A DNA stretch of 5,404 bases from Methanomicrobiales archaeon. Lineage in GTDB: Archaea; Halobacteriota; Methanomicrobia; Methanomicrobiales; JACTUA01. The notes beneath the pieces were generated by a model. That model saw nothing but the letters and a program-made list of their open reading frames with translations. It was not told the origin of the DNA and ran no database searches. Shown in pieces: positions 1 to 5,404 of this stretch. Location: NCBI GenBank assembly GCA_028678635.1, contig JAJRDC010000078.1, positions 1 to 5,404 of the forward strand, in the 5' to 3' direction. Made by a program: the position numbers and the translations under genes. Positions within the stretch are counted from its first letter, which is position 1. Every line of letters begins with the position of its first letter.

Positions 1-623
1 TCGACTGCGATCAGCCGCTGGATCAGGCTGACCTCGTTCCCGTTCCAGACGCTGTAGCTGGTGTAGGCGGGGTACCGCTTCCCTTCCAGTCCCTTCATGG
101 CCGATACGTTCGCCGGGCCGGACCAGGCGGTGCAGGTCTTCCAGTCGGGGGCACCGGTGGCACTGTTCCGGCAGGAGCGGTACCACGAGGAGGCAAAGTC
201 GTTCCCGGAGATCATGCTCTGGGTGATACTGCGGGTGGTGCCCTGGGTCAGGGTGTATGCGGCGTAGGCCTTCCACGGCCCCAGCCCTGTACCGGAGAGG
301 TCCACTTTCTTCCAGGTACAGGCCTTCCAGTTCACGCCGGAGTTCCTGAGGATGGGGCAGTCGCGGGCCCATGAGGTGACCCGGTCGTTCTGGATCAGGC
401 TCTGGGAGACCCAGCCCTGCCCCATGTTATCCACGTACACGTAGGTGTCATACCCGTGGAACTGCCGTGCGGTCCTGTCGATGGCATAGGTGAGATCGCC
501 GCGGGTCCATTTCTCACACTTGGCAGTGTTGACCTGTCCCGTGGCCGTGAGGGGACAGGTGCGGCCCTGCGTGTGGTACCCATCAAGTTCCAGGTACGAC
601 TCCTGGATGAACCCGTATCGGTT
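1..623 (-). repeat. Protein repeat array of ~62-66 residues with C-x12-C pairs, inside the lyase gene
   Basis: The C-terminal part of the lyase contains at least three related units and the start of a fourth. The cysteine pairs are C662/C675, C728/C741 and C790/C803, each with exactly 12 residues between, and 66 and 62 residues apart from pair to pair. Units 2 and 3 share a loose pattern: W-x-x-x-D-L, Y-x-x-Y, a Q-S-[LM]-I step, S-W-x-R-x-C, then W-K-x-C-T. Unit 1 is more diverged but keeps S-x13-C and R-x-C-P. The partial fourth unit (residues 804-846) keeps the W, Y-x-x-Y and L-I-Q elements. The pairs probably form disulfides outside the cell. I do not recognise the family; a carbohydrate-binding or surface-adhesion module is a guess from its fusion to a lyase. 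Confidence 0.7.
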
Positions 624-2540
624 TGCATAGGCCGGGTCCCAGACAGACCAGGACCCTTTCCTATGCCAGCCGTAGTTGTCGATGGGGTCGTACTTGCCCG
701 TGTCCTTCTCGCCGTTTCTCCCTGCCCCATAGGTGAAGACCGACTGGCCTGTCCGCTTTCCGTACGCATCAAGGAACGTCACGTCCCAGGTGACCGTGAT
801 GGTACCGGAAGTGCTGTCCACCGTCACCCAGCTCTCGCCGGTGTTGAACCGGATGTACCCGTTCTGCAGGGTGGATCCATCATTCTTTGGTGCACCCACT
901 CCCAGGGGCACTGCCCCGGTGAACGCCTGTTTGGGTGCCGGCTGGATCGAGGCCTGGTAGACCCCCTTCCGCACCTGGGTCACCATGCCGTAGAACTGCG
1001 GGGTCTCCTCCTTCAGGTTGGTGGAGACGAGAAAGCGCATCTCCTTGATGACATCAGTGGAGGGCTTGCCCTGGTAGGATGCCGTGAACCGGACCCGTTC
1101 ACCCGGGAAGGCACCGCCCTCGGACGGGATCGTGGCAGCCCCCACCTTCACTTCTCCGGGGATGACGCTGTTCAGGTACTCCTCGATGTTGGTGTAGCCG
1201 TCCCCGTCCCCGTCCCCCTTCGAGTCGGAGGCATCCCGCGGGTTCTGCCCGCGCTCCGTCTCCCAGGCATCCGGCATGCCGTCGCTGTCGCTGTCTGCCG
1301 GGGCGGTGCCCGGTGCAAGGACCGGCCAGCCCCCGAGGGCGGTCGGCCGCTGGCTCGGGGTCGTGATGATGGCCCCTCCCTTGGTCCGGACTTCGGCAGC
1401 GATCCGCTGGTCCACGCTATCCCGCTTCGGGAGCACCGCGCCGGCACCGTTCAGCACCTGCTCGTACGCATCCAGCGCAGACGTCATACTGGTGATGGCC
1501 GGGGCATCGTTCCGGGTCCCGGTCAGGTGGTTCCACCCGTCGCGGTTCACGACCAGCCTCTGGTCCTGGGTATCACTCGTCCGGTGGGGCCCGATATTGC
1601 CCTCAACATAAACCGCGTAGCCCTTACTGGACTTGTCGGTGGGATGCCCGAGTTCCAGCTCGGCCACATCCCTGGACTGGGTGCCCTTTTTCACGTAGTT
1701 CCGGACGTAGTTGATCCGCAGGAAACCCTTATCATCGGTGGCGGCCCCTGCGGAGTACGCGTAATTATAGATGACATTGTTCACCACATCCACGGTCCCG
1801 TCTGCCTTCAGGCGGGGGTTTCGCTGGTCGTTGTGGGCCATCAGGTTGTGGTGGAGGGTGATGCCGTTCTCGGATCCGATCAGGGCCCCCATGCTATGCC
1901 CCTTCTCTATGTCATCGCTTGGATCGTCCGTGCCCCTGTCATCCGGTTTCGCAAGGCTGGCATTGTAGAGCCCCTCAGAGACGATTGACCACTGGAGGGT
2001 CACATCGTGGGGGTCGCCATAGACAGAGAAGACCTCGTCAATGCCCCAGGAGAGGGAGCAGTGGTCGATGACCACGTTGTAGGCATCGTCCACGATGTTG
2101 ATGGCGTGGGTATCCTTGCGGTCATCGGGCGGGAGGATGGCCGAGGGGTGTCCCGGCCTGAACCGCATGTACCGGATCACGACGTCGTGCGTTTTGATAC
2201 CCAGCTCGCCCTTCACCTCAACCCCGTCGCCCGGTGCTGTCTGGCCGGCAATCGTCAGGTACGGGTTGTTGACATTCAGGGTGCGGGGCAGCTGGATGAT
2301 CCCGCTGACCGCAAAGACCACGATCCGGGGGCCGGATGCCTCGATGGCTGCCCTCAGGCTGCCAGGGCCCTCGGCATTCAGGTTGGTGACCACGAAGACC
2401 TGTCCGCCCCGCCCCCCGGGGGTGTCTGAACCGAAACCTTCGGCTCCCGGGAAGGCGGGGAGTGCGGCCGCGGCCGTGATCACGATACCATACAGGATCA
2501 GGAAAAGGAGGATTCCCTGTGCTAAACGAAGAGTTCCCAT
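1..2540 (-). CDS. Secreted PL1-type pectate/polysaccharide lyase with C-terminal Cys-paired repeats (partial, C-terminus off the left edge)
   Basis: An open frame of 846 codons runs off the left edge without a stop. Residues 1-26 form a signal peptide: basic MGRVR, a hydrophobic stretch, then AAAA before LPAFPGAEGFG. Residues 29-65 (AFPGAEGFG, PGGRGG, VTNLNAEGPGSLRAAI) are the classic start of bacterial and archaeal PL1 pectate lyases, parallel beta-helix enzymes that cleave uronate polysaccharides by beta-elimination. DHCSLSWGIDE (159-169) and QRNPRLK (239-245) fit the calcium-site and catalytic-arginine regions. AYEQVLNGAG and LPKRDSVDQRI (358-380) are the usual end of this domain. Asp-rich DSDSDGMPDAWE and GDGDGDGYTNIEEYL (416-456) resemble TSP3-like calcium loops. 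Residues 468-640 are unrecognised and may be Ig-like; a repeat array follows. Start 2540 is preferred because GAGG (2549-2552) lies 8 bases upstream. An in-frame ATG at 2567 lacks such a site and would place nine charged residues before the signal peptide. The true substrate is not shown; family is confident, pectin specificity is not. Confidence 0.88.
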   Translation of the reverse strand, partial: MGTLRLAQGILLFLILYGIVITAAAALPAFPGAEGFGSDTPGGRGGQVFVVTNLNAEGPGSLRAAIEASGPRIVVFAVSGIIQLPRTLNVNNPYLTIAGQTAPGDGVEVKGELGIKTHDVVIRYMRFRPGHPSAILPPDDRKDTHAINIVDDAYNVVIDHCSLSWGIDEVFSVYGDPHDVTLQWSIVSEGLYNASLAKPDDRGTDDPSDDIEKGHSMGALIGSENGITLHHNLMAHNDQRNPRLKADGTVDVVNNVIYNYAYSAGAATDDKGFLRINYVRNYVKKGTQSRDVAELELGHPTDKSSKGYAVYVEGNIGPHRTSDTQDQRLVVNRDGWNHLTGTRNDAPAITSMTSALDAYEQVLNGAGAVLPKRDSVDQRIAAEVRTKGGAIITTPSQRPTALGGWPVLAPGTAPADSDSDGMPDAWETERGQNPRDASDSKGDGDGDGYTNIEEYLNSVIPGEVKVGAATIPSEGGAFPGERVRFTASYQGKPSTDVIKEMRFLVSTNLKEETPQFYGMVTQVRKGVYQASIQPAPKQAFTGAVPLGVGAPKNDGSTLQNGYIRFNTGESWVTVDSTSGTITVTWDVTFLDAYGKRTGQSVFTYGAGRNGEKDTGKYDPIDNYGWHRKGSWSVWDPAYANRYGFIQESYLELDGYHTQGRTCPLTATGQVNTAKCEKWTRGDLTYAIDRTARQFHGYDTYVYVDNMGQGWVSQSLIQNDRVTSWARDCPILRNSGVNWKACTWKKVDLSGTGLGPWKAYAAYTLTQGTTRSITQSMISGNDFASSWYRSCRNSATGAPDWKTCTAWSGPANVSAMKGLEGKRYPAYTSYSVWNGNEVSLIQRLIAV
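1200..1217 (-). repeat. Three tandem GGGGAC hexamers in the calcium-loop region
   Basis: The plus strand shows three copies of GTCCCC. Read on the coding (minus) strand this gives an alternating Gly-Asp run in the lyase (residues 442-447), just before GYTNIEEYL. It is a short in-frame microsatellite, so loss or gain of a unit would alter the Asp-rich loop without breaking the frame. Confidence 0.6.
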
Positions 2541-2548
2541 GGGTGTTG

Positions 2549-2552
2549 CCTC
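2549..2552 (-). promoter_or_regulatory. Ribosome binding site deciding the lyase start
   Basis: GAGG on the minus strand lies 8 bases before ATG 2540. It fits the Shine-Dalgarno core and favours this ATG over the in-frame ATG at 2567, which has no comparable site upstream. Confidence 0.55.
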
Positions 2553-2604
2553 GATCTTCTCTCGCATGTGGAAGTGAGAGGGAATGGTGAAATGTTGGCA
2601 TTTA

Positions 2605-2614
2605 CTATATTAAG
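2605..2614 (-). promoter_or_regulatory. Candidate archaeal TATA box for the lyase gene
   Basis: CTTAATATAG on the minus strand fits the archaeal box A pattern. A start of transcription about 26 bases downstream would fall near 2583, giving a leader of roughly 43 bases that contains the GAGG site. A second, weaker candidate (GGATTTATC) lies a little further upstream, around 2622-2630. This is inferred from pattern and spacing only. Confidence 0.4.
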
Positions 2615-2644
2615 GTTTGTGATAAATCCAATGCATTTAATCTC

Positions 2645-2661
2645 TTATTTCTTCGAAATAA
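2645..2661. promoter_or_regulatory. 17-base inverted repeat TTATTTC-TTC-GAAATAA, possible operator
   Basis: Perfect 7-base arms flank a 3-base spacer. It sits about 30-40 bases upstream of the candidate lyase TATA box. GAAATA occurs again at 2664-2669 and TATTTC at 2729-2734, so four copies of the hexamer, two in each orientation, lie within 90 bases. In an AT-rich stretch some of this can arise by chance. Confidence 0.35.
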
Positions 2662-2737
2662 CTGAAATATGCGGTTATAATCCATATCAAGACATTCAGT
2701 TTACCTATTCTAACAATATTTAACCCATTATTTCAGT
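2661..2737. repeat. 9-base inverted repeat pair ACTGAAATA / TATTTCAGT
   Basis: The arms are at 2661-2669 and 2729-2737, separated by 59 bases. The distance is too large for a compact terminator hairpin; two binding sites for one regulator is an alternative. The arms extend the same GAAATA motif seen in the neighbouring 17-base inverted repeat. Confidence 0.35.
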
Positions 2738-2784
2738 CAATAAGGTTAAGCAAAAGTATTGAGATGCAGTGCAGGAAACCTTTC

Positions 2785-2804
2785 AGAAGGGGAAAAAGAA
2801 GGGG
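2785..2804 (-). terminator. T-rich tract downstream of nifB, possible archaeal terminator
   Basis: Read on the minus strand, a pyrimidine run containing CTTCTTTTTCC begins a few bases after the nifB stop codon. Archaeal RNA polymerase often stops at T-rich tracts without a hairpin. The longest T run is only five, so the call is weak. Confidence 0.3.
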
Positions 2805-2810
2805 ATGGGG

Positions 2811-3707
2811 TTATTGCTGGCTGTAGATGCAGGACTGGATGTCGTGTCCCAGGCGCCCGATGGCGTCGGCGCGGCACCGCTGGCAGTGGCGCATCTGCCG
2901 GATATACTTGCTGCACTCGTCCTGCATCTTCCGCTTCTCCGCCGGGGTGGGCGGCGTCACACCGGCAAACCTGTACTGGGGGATGAGCGGGATCACGTTG
3001 AAGGTGTACACCCCAAGCTCGGAGGCCTTCTTCGCGATGTCCGGGATCTGCATGTCGTTCACACCCGGGATGTACACGCAGTTCACCTTCACGATCATGT
3101 GCCGCTTCACGGCCTCCTGTATCCCCAGGATCTGGTTCTGCAGGAGGAGCGCTGCCCCCGCCTTCCCCGTGATGCGCTTCCCCTCCCAGGTCACCCAGGA
3201 GTAGATCTGCTCCCCCACTTCAGGAGTGAGTGCGTTCCAGGTGACGGTGACGTTCCCCACGTCGTACTGCTCCAGGAGGCCCACCTTTGCCGGGAGGAGG
3301 AGGCCGTTTGTACTGATGCACTTGATCAGGTTCGGGAACAGCTCTTTTGCGAGGCGCAGTGTCTCGAAGGTCTCCTCGTTGGCGAGGGGTTCCCCCGGCC
3401 CCGCGATGCCAAGTACCTTGATGTAGGTGAATTTCGCCATCACCTTCTTCACCATCTCGATAGCCTCACCGGGAGTGAGGACCTTCGTGGTGACGCCGGG
3501 GCGGGACTCGTTCACGCAGTCAAAGTCGCGGATGCAGTAGTTGCACTGGATGTTGCACTTCGGCGCGACCGGGAGGTGCATGCGCCCGAAGGCGTGGCAG
3601 GCCTTCTCGGAGAAGCAGGGATGGTCCCTGATCCTCCGGAGCTGTTCCGGGTCCCAGGGTACCTCCCTGCCCTGGACCGTGGCCGTGGGGTAGGTCTCCT
3701 CGCTCAT
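2811..3707 (-). CDS. nifB: NifB-type radical SAM protein (nitrogenase cofactor precursor synthesis)
   Basis: This 298-residue protein matches the compact stand-alone archaeal NifB, which lacks the NifX-like C-terminal domain found in many bacterial forms. NifB uses AdoMet to fuse two 4Fe-4S clusters and insert a carbide, giving the 8Fe precursor NifB-co used for nitrogenase cofactors. Visible marks are HPCFSEKA (29-36); the AdoMet cluster motif C51-x3-C55-x2-C58 in VAPKCNIQCNYC; DCVNESRPGV (63-72), very typical of NifB; GIAGPGEPLAN (100-110), the AdoMet-contacting strand; STNG after the next strand; and the tail C275-x2-C278-RADAIG, whose cysteines are likely ligands of the other clusters. 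From memory the common form is GPGDPLA, and the tail usually runs LGED or similar; here they are GPGEPLA and LGHD. No Shine-Dalgarno site is visible, and a TATA-like box about 26 bases upstream suggests a short or absent leader. No other nif gene is in the window, so a NifB-like paralogue of another role remains possible. Confidence 0.82.
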   Translation of the reverse strand: MSEETYPTATVQGREVPWDPEQLRRIRDHPCFSEKACHAFGRMHLPVAPKCNIQCNYCIRDFDCVNESRPGVTTKVLTPGEAIEMVKKVMAKFTYIKVLGIAGPGEPLANEETFETLRLAKELFPNLIKCISTNGLLLPAKVGLLEQYDVGNVTVTWNALTPEVGEQIYSWVTWEGKRITGKAGAALLLQNQILGIQEAVKRHMIVKVNCVYIPGVNDMQIPDIAKKASELGVYTFNVIPLIPQYRFAGVTPPTPAEKRKMQDECSKYIRQMRHCQRCRADAIGRLGHDIQSCIYSQQ

Positions 3708-3732
3708 GCCGGATGAGGGTGGGGAGTGATCC

Positions 3733-3742
3733 TATATGAAAT
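3733..3742 (-). promoter_or_regulatory. Candidate TATA box for nifB
   Basis: ATTTCATATA on the minus strand ends 26 bases before the nifB ATG. With usual archaeal spacing transcription would begin almost at the start codon, a leaderless or near-leaderless message. That agrees with the absence of a clear ribosome binding site. It would let nifB be expressed apart from the flavoprotein gene upstream. Confidence 0.4.
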
Positions 3743-3786
3743 GGTGGATTCTAGCCCCTGAACCCTGCAGGATCCCGTCCCGTCCT

Positions 3787-4461
3787 TCAGTCCTTCCGGA
3801 TCTCGCCGGCTGCCACCCACCAGTCGTACTCGTGGCGCCAGCGGTCTCTGTTCGCCTCGACAAGCCGGCAGAAATACTCCCGCCGGGCTTTGTGGATCGC
3901 GGCCTGCTCGGGGTACACCTTCCGGGTCCGGATGGCCCCGGCCAGCTCCTTCCCCAGCGCACGGGCCTTCTCGATGGCAGGGAGGATCCGGTCCGGGTTC
4001 CCCTGGAATGCCACGCCCACCCCGCCGATGGTTGTGGCCCCCAGCGAGGTGAGGACCCGGTTCATGTACCCCACCACCTCCATCTCGTTGGATCCCCCGG
4101 CCGTGCAGACCGAGCACCCGTACTTGCCTGAGAACATCTGGCAGTGGATGGCATCAGCCATCCGGTCAAAGGCCGCCTTCATGGGGGCCGTCACCGAGTC
4201 GATGTAATTGGGGGACCCGAGCACGATACCGTCCGCCTCCATCATCCGGTCAAAGAGATCCGGGAAATCGTCGATGAGCGTGCACTCTCCGCTCTCGTAG
4301 CAGGTGCCGCAGGCGGTGCAGTAGTCAATCTCCAGACTGCACAGGTCCGCGAGTTCGGTCGCTGCTCCTGCTTTCTCCGCACCCGCGAGTACTGCCTCCA
4401 CCAGCCTGAGGGTCTGGCTCTCCCTCCCCTTCGGGCTGGCATTGATGCCAAGGACCAACAT
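3787..4461 (-). CDS. Isf-like iron-sulfur flavoprotein (NADPH-dependent FMN reductase / flavodoxin-fold family)
   Basis: The 224-residue protein has a flavodoxin-like fold. INASPKGRESQT (6-17) is the FMN phosphate loop after the first strand. GSPNYIDSVTAPMKAAFDR (82-100) is the typical second flavin-binding segment, and KYGCSVCTAGGSNE (113-126) the third. Between them, C48-x2-C51-x2-C54-x5-C60 matches the compact CX2CX2CX4-7C motif that holds the 4Fe-4S cluster in Methanosarcina Isf. Such proteins pass electrons between ferredoxin and other acceptors in the cytoplasm; the physiological partner is usually unknown. The tail (about 190-224) is rich in charged and aromatic residues, including RHEYDWW. 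The gene ends 79 bases before nifB on the same strand, so co-transcription is plausible. GAGGAG lies 11 bases before the ATG, somewhat far but usable. Family is confident; electron partner unknown. Confidence 0.88.
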   Translation of the reverse strand: MLVLGINASPKGRESQTLRLVEAVLAGAEKAGAATELADLCSLEIDYCTACGTCYESGECTLIDDFPDLFDRMMEADGIVLGSPNYIDSVTAPMKAAFDRMADAIHCQMFSGKYGCSVCTAGGSNEMEVVGYMNRVLTSLGATTIGGVGVAFQGNPDRILPAIEKARALGKELAGAIRTRKVYPEQAAIHKARREYFCRLVEANRDRWRHEYDWWVAAGEIRKD

Positions 4462-4472
4462 CTGTCTTTCCG

Positions 4473-4478
4473 CTCCTC
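4473..4478 (-). promoter_or_regulatory. Ribosome binding site of the flavoprotein gene
   Basis: GAGGAG on the minus strand lies 11 bases before ATG 4461. The spacing is longer than ideal, but no better start is visible, and the product begins directly with the first beta strand of the flavodoxin fold. Confidence 0.5.
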
Positions 4479-4501
4479 TGTATGGGAATCAGGGAACCCG
4501 G

Positions 4502-4509
4502 GCATAAAG
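4502..4509 (-). promoter_or_regulatory. Candidate TATA box for the flavoprotein gene
   Basis: CTTTATGC on the minus strand is centred about 45 bases upstream of the ATG. Transcription would begin near 4479, giving a short leader of about 18 bases with the ribosome binding site at its very front. Confidence 0.35.
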
Positions 4510-4533
4510 GTAGCGGATACAGCCGGCGCCATG

Positions 4534-4541
4534 CTTTATGG
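4534..4541 (+). promoter_or_regulatory. Candidate TATA box for the beta-propeller gene
   Basis: CTTTATGG is centred about 28 bases before ATG 4566, which would place transcription start at or just before the start codon. The nearest Shine-Dalgarno-like string (GGAG at 4549-4552) is about 13 bases away, so a leaderless message is likely. It mirrors the CTTTATGC box of the divergent gene. Confidence 0.4.
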
Positions 4542-4565
4542 TCCCCCGGAGTGATCCCTTTCACT

Positions 4566-5404
4566 ATGACTCTGAACCGGCAGCGGGCGGGGGCGCTGGG
4601 CATCCTTCTCCTCCTCCTCCTGCTCGCAGCCCTCCCCGCCGCAGGAACCGCCCGGGAGATCCTGATCACCCCGGATCCCGCAAACCAGGAGGCTCCCGCC
4701 ATCTGGGAGGACCGGATCGTCTGGCAGGACAACCGGCACGGCAACTGGGACATCTACCTCCTGGAGATGTCCTCGGGCACCGAGACCCGGATCAACAAGG
4801 ATACCGCGGACCAGAAGTACCCGGCCATCTGGGGCAACCAGATCGTCGCTACCGATTACCGGCAGGGCAGCCCCGACATCTTTGTCTACAATACCATCAG
4901 GGAATCGGGGAGGCCGATTGTCACCGCGTCCCAGAACACCAAGTACCCCCGGATCTGGGGGAGCCTGGCGGTGTGGGAAGTCACCCACGGCGCGGATGAT
5001 GACATCGTCCTCTACAACCTGACCTCCGGGATCGAGACCACGGTGGCAAAGGGATCCCAGGCGCAGAAGTCCCCGGCCATCGCCGGGGACCTGGTGGTAT
5101 GGGAGGACAGCCCCCGGGGGAAGTCGGCCATCACCGCGTACCGGCTCAGCACGGGAGCTGTCTGGGCGGTCTCACCGGGCCCGGTGAGCCAGTACAACCC
5201 GTCGGTGTACGGTGACCTGGTGGTATGGCAGGACCGGCGCAACGGGAACGATGATATCTTCCTGGCCAATGTGGTGACGAATGAAACCCTGCAGGTGACC
5301 ACAGATCCGAAGGATCAGCGCAATCCCTGGATCTGGGGAGACCGGATCGTCTGGGAGGACTGGCGGAACGGGGATACGGACGTGTACCTGTACACCATCT
5401 CCAC
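4566..5404 (+). CDS. Secreted beta-propeller repeat protein (partial, C-terminus off the right edge)
   Basis: There are 279 codons and no stop before the edge. Residues 1-29 form a signal peptide: MTLNRQR, a core with seven leucines in a row (14-20), then AALPAAGTA, with cleavage likely near residue 29. From residue 44 the protein is built of 42-residue repeats with the pattern P-x-I-W-G-D-x-I-V-W-x-D-x-R-x-G-x-x-D-I, a hydrophobic strand, then S-G-x-E and a polar turn. This is the blade pattern of TolB/PD40-like beta-propellers, common in exported proteins of methanogens, where PKD or anchoring domains often follow. Five blades and part of a sixth are present, so a six- to eight-bladed propeller is expected. 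The likely place is the cell surface, with a binding or scaffold role; no catalytic residues are visible. An in-frame GTG at 4551 would add only five residues and is less likely. The promoter region is shared with the divergent flavoprotein gene. Confidence 0.85.
   Translation, partial: MTLNRQRAGALGILLLLLLLAALPAAGTAREILITPDPANQEAPAIWEDRIVWQDNRHGNWDIYLLEMSSGTETRINKDTADQKYPAIWGNQIVATDYRQGSPDIFVYNTIRESGRPIVTASQNTKYPRIWGSLAVWEVTHGADDDIVLYNLTSGIETTVAKGSQAQKSPAIAGDLVVWEDSPRGKSAITAYRLSTGAVWAVSPGPVSQYNPSVYGDLVVWQDRRNGNDDIFLANVVTNETLQVTTDPKDQRNPWIWGDRIVWEDWRNGDTDVYLYTIS
4695..5404 (+). repeat. Five and a half tandem 126-base (42-residue) beta-propeller repeats
   Basis: Units begin with proline at residues 44, 86, 128, 170, 212 and 254, that is at bases 4695, 4821, 4947, 5073, 5199 and 5325. 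The period is exactly 42 residues with no insertion or deletion. Units 1, 5 and 6 keep D-x-R-x-G best. Unit 2 has IVATDYRQG, unit 3 AVWEVTHGA and unit 4 VVWEDSPRG, so the middle blades are more diverged. The DNA of the units is not near-identical, which points to old duplication. Confidence 0.85.

Larger units (their letters stand above)
2541..2810. other. AT-rich intergenic region between nifB and the lyase gene
   Basis: This 270-base gap is strikingly AT-rich against GC-rich neighbours. Both flanking genes are on the minus strand, so it holds the 3' end of nifB and the promoter and leader of the lyase. I see no convincing coding region or structured RNA gene. It contains a TATA-like box, a 17-base inverted repeat, a 9-base inverted repeat pair and a T-rich stretch, listed separately. 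Confidence 0.75.

Noticed and set aside
456..1988. Long plus-strand open frame of 510 codons
   Set aside because: It lies in the complementary codon register of the lyase gene, which has clear PL1 motifs and a signal peptide. GC-rich genes that avoid TTA, CTA and TCA leave such antisense frames open. The product shows no recognisable domain.
2007..2429. Plus-strand open frame of 140 codons
   Set aside because: Another antisense register shadow of the lyase N-terminal domain.
2565..2567. Upstream in-frame ATG for the lyase
   Set aside because: It would add nine residues, mostly charged or polar, before the signal peptide and has no Shine-Dalgarno site. ATG 2540 has GAGG at 8 bases.
2541..2810. 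Possible small RNA or CRISPR leader in the AT-rich gap
   Set aside because: No repeat-spacer pattern and no long stable hairpin is visible. AT-richness alone is normal for archaeal promoter regions.
2769..3716. Plus-strand open frame of 315 codons across nifB
   Set aside because: Same register shadow of nifB, which carries conserved cysteine motifs on the minus strand. The antisense product is His/Val/Leu-rich without domain features.
4325..4988. Two overlapping minus-strand frames across the flavoprotein start and the propeller gene
   Set aside because: They cross two well-supported genes and the promoter region, and their products are low-complexity Arg/Pro/Gly-rich shadows.
4538..4999. 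Plus-strand frame of 153 codons starting at ATG 4538
   Set aside because: It overlaps the propeller gene in another frame. Only the frame from 4566 gives a signal peptide and periodic blades.

Overview
The window looks like part of a GC-rich archaeal chromosome, most likely a methanogen of the order Methanomicrobiales. The evidence is indirect. There is a compact NifB-type radical SAM protein without a NifX-like tail, an iron-sulfur flavoprotein with the cysteine spacing known from methanogen Isf, a secreted surface beta-propeller protein of a kind common in methanogens, and archaeal-looking TATA boxes at suitable distances from the starts. No rRNA, tRNA, CRISPR array or insertion sequence is visible.

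Layout from left to right. (1) Positions 1-2540, minus strand, hold a large secreted polysaccharide (pectate) lyase of the PL1 type. It is cut by the left edge, with 846 codons present. It has a signal peptide, a right-handed beta-helix lyase domain, an Asp-rich calcium-binding linker, a middle region I do not recognise, and a C-terminal array of about 62-66-residue repeats with an invariant C-x12-C pair. (2) Positions 2541-2810 are an AT-rich gap holding the lyase promoter, several TATTTC/GAAATA elements and a possible T-rich terminator. (3) Positions 2811-3707, minus strand, encode NifB. (4) Positions 3787-4461, minus strand, encode an Isf-like FMN/4Fe-4S flavoprotein 79 bases upstream of nifB. 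(5) Positions 4462-4565 are a divergent promoter region with two back-to-back CTTTATG boxes. (6) Positions 4566-5404, plus strand, encode a secreted beta-propeller protein, cut by the right edge, built of exactly 42-residue repeats.

The two outer genes encode exported proteins that probably act at the cell surface: one on polysaccharide, the other as a repeat scaffold. The two inner genes are cytoplasmic Fe-S/redox proteins read in the same direction, possibly co-transcribed. The flavoprotein could supply electrons to NifB, but this rests only on neighbourhood. No other nif gene lies in the window.

I see no clear-cut new multi-gene system. The strongest candidate for something undescribed is the cysteine-paired repeat array fused to the lyase. 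Several long open frames antisense to the real genes are codon-register shadows and are not annotated.
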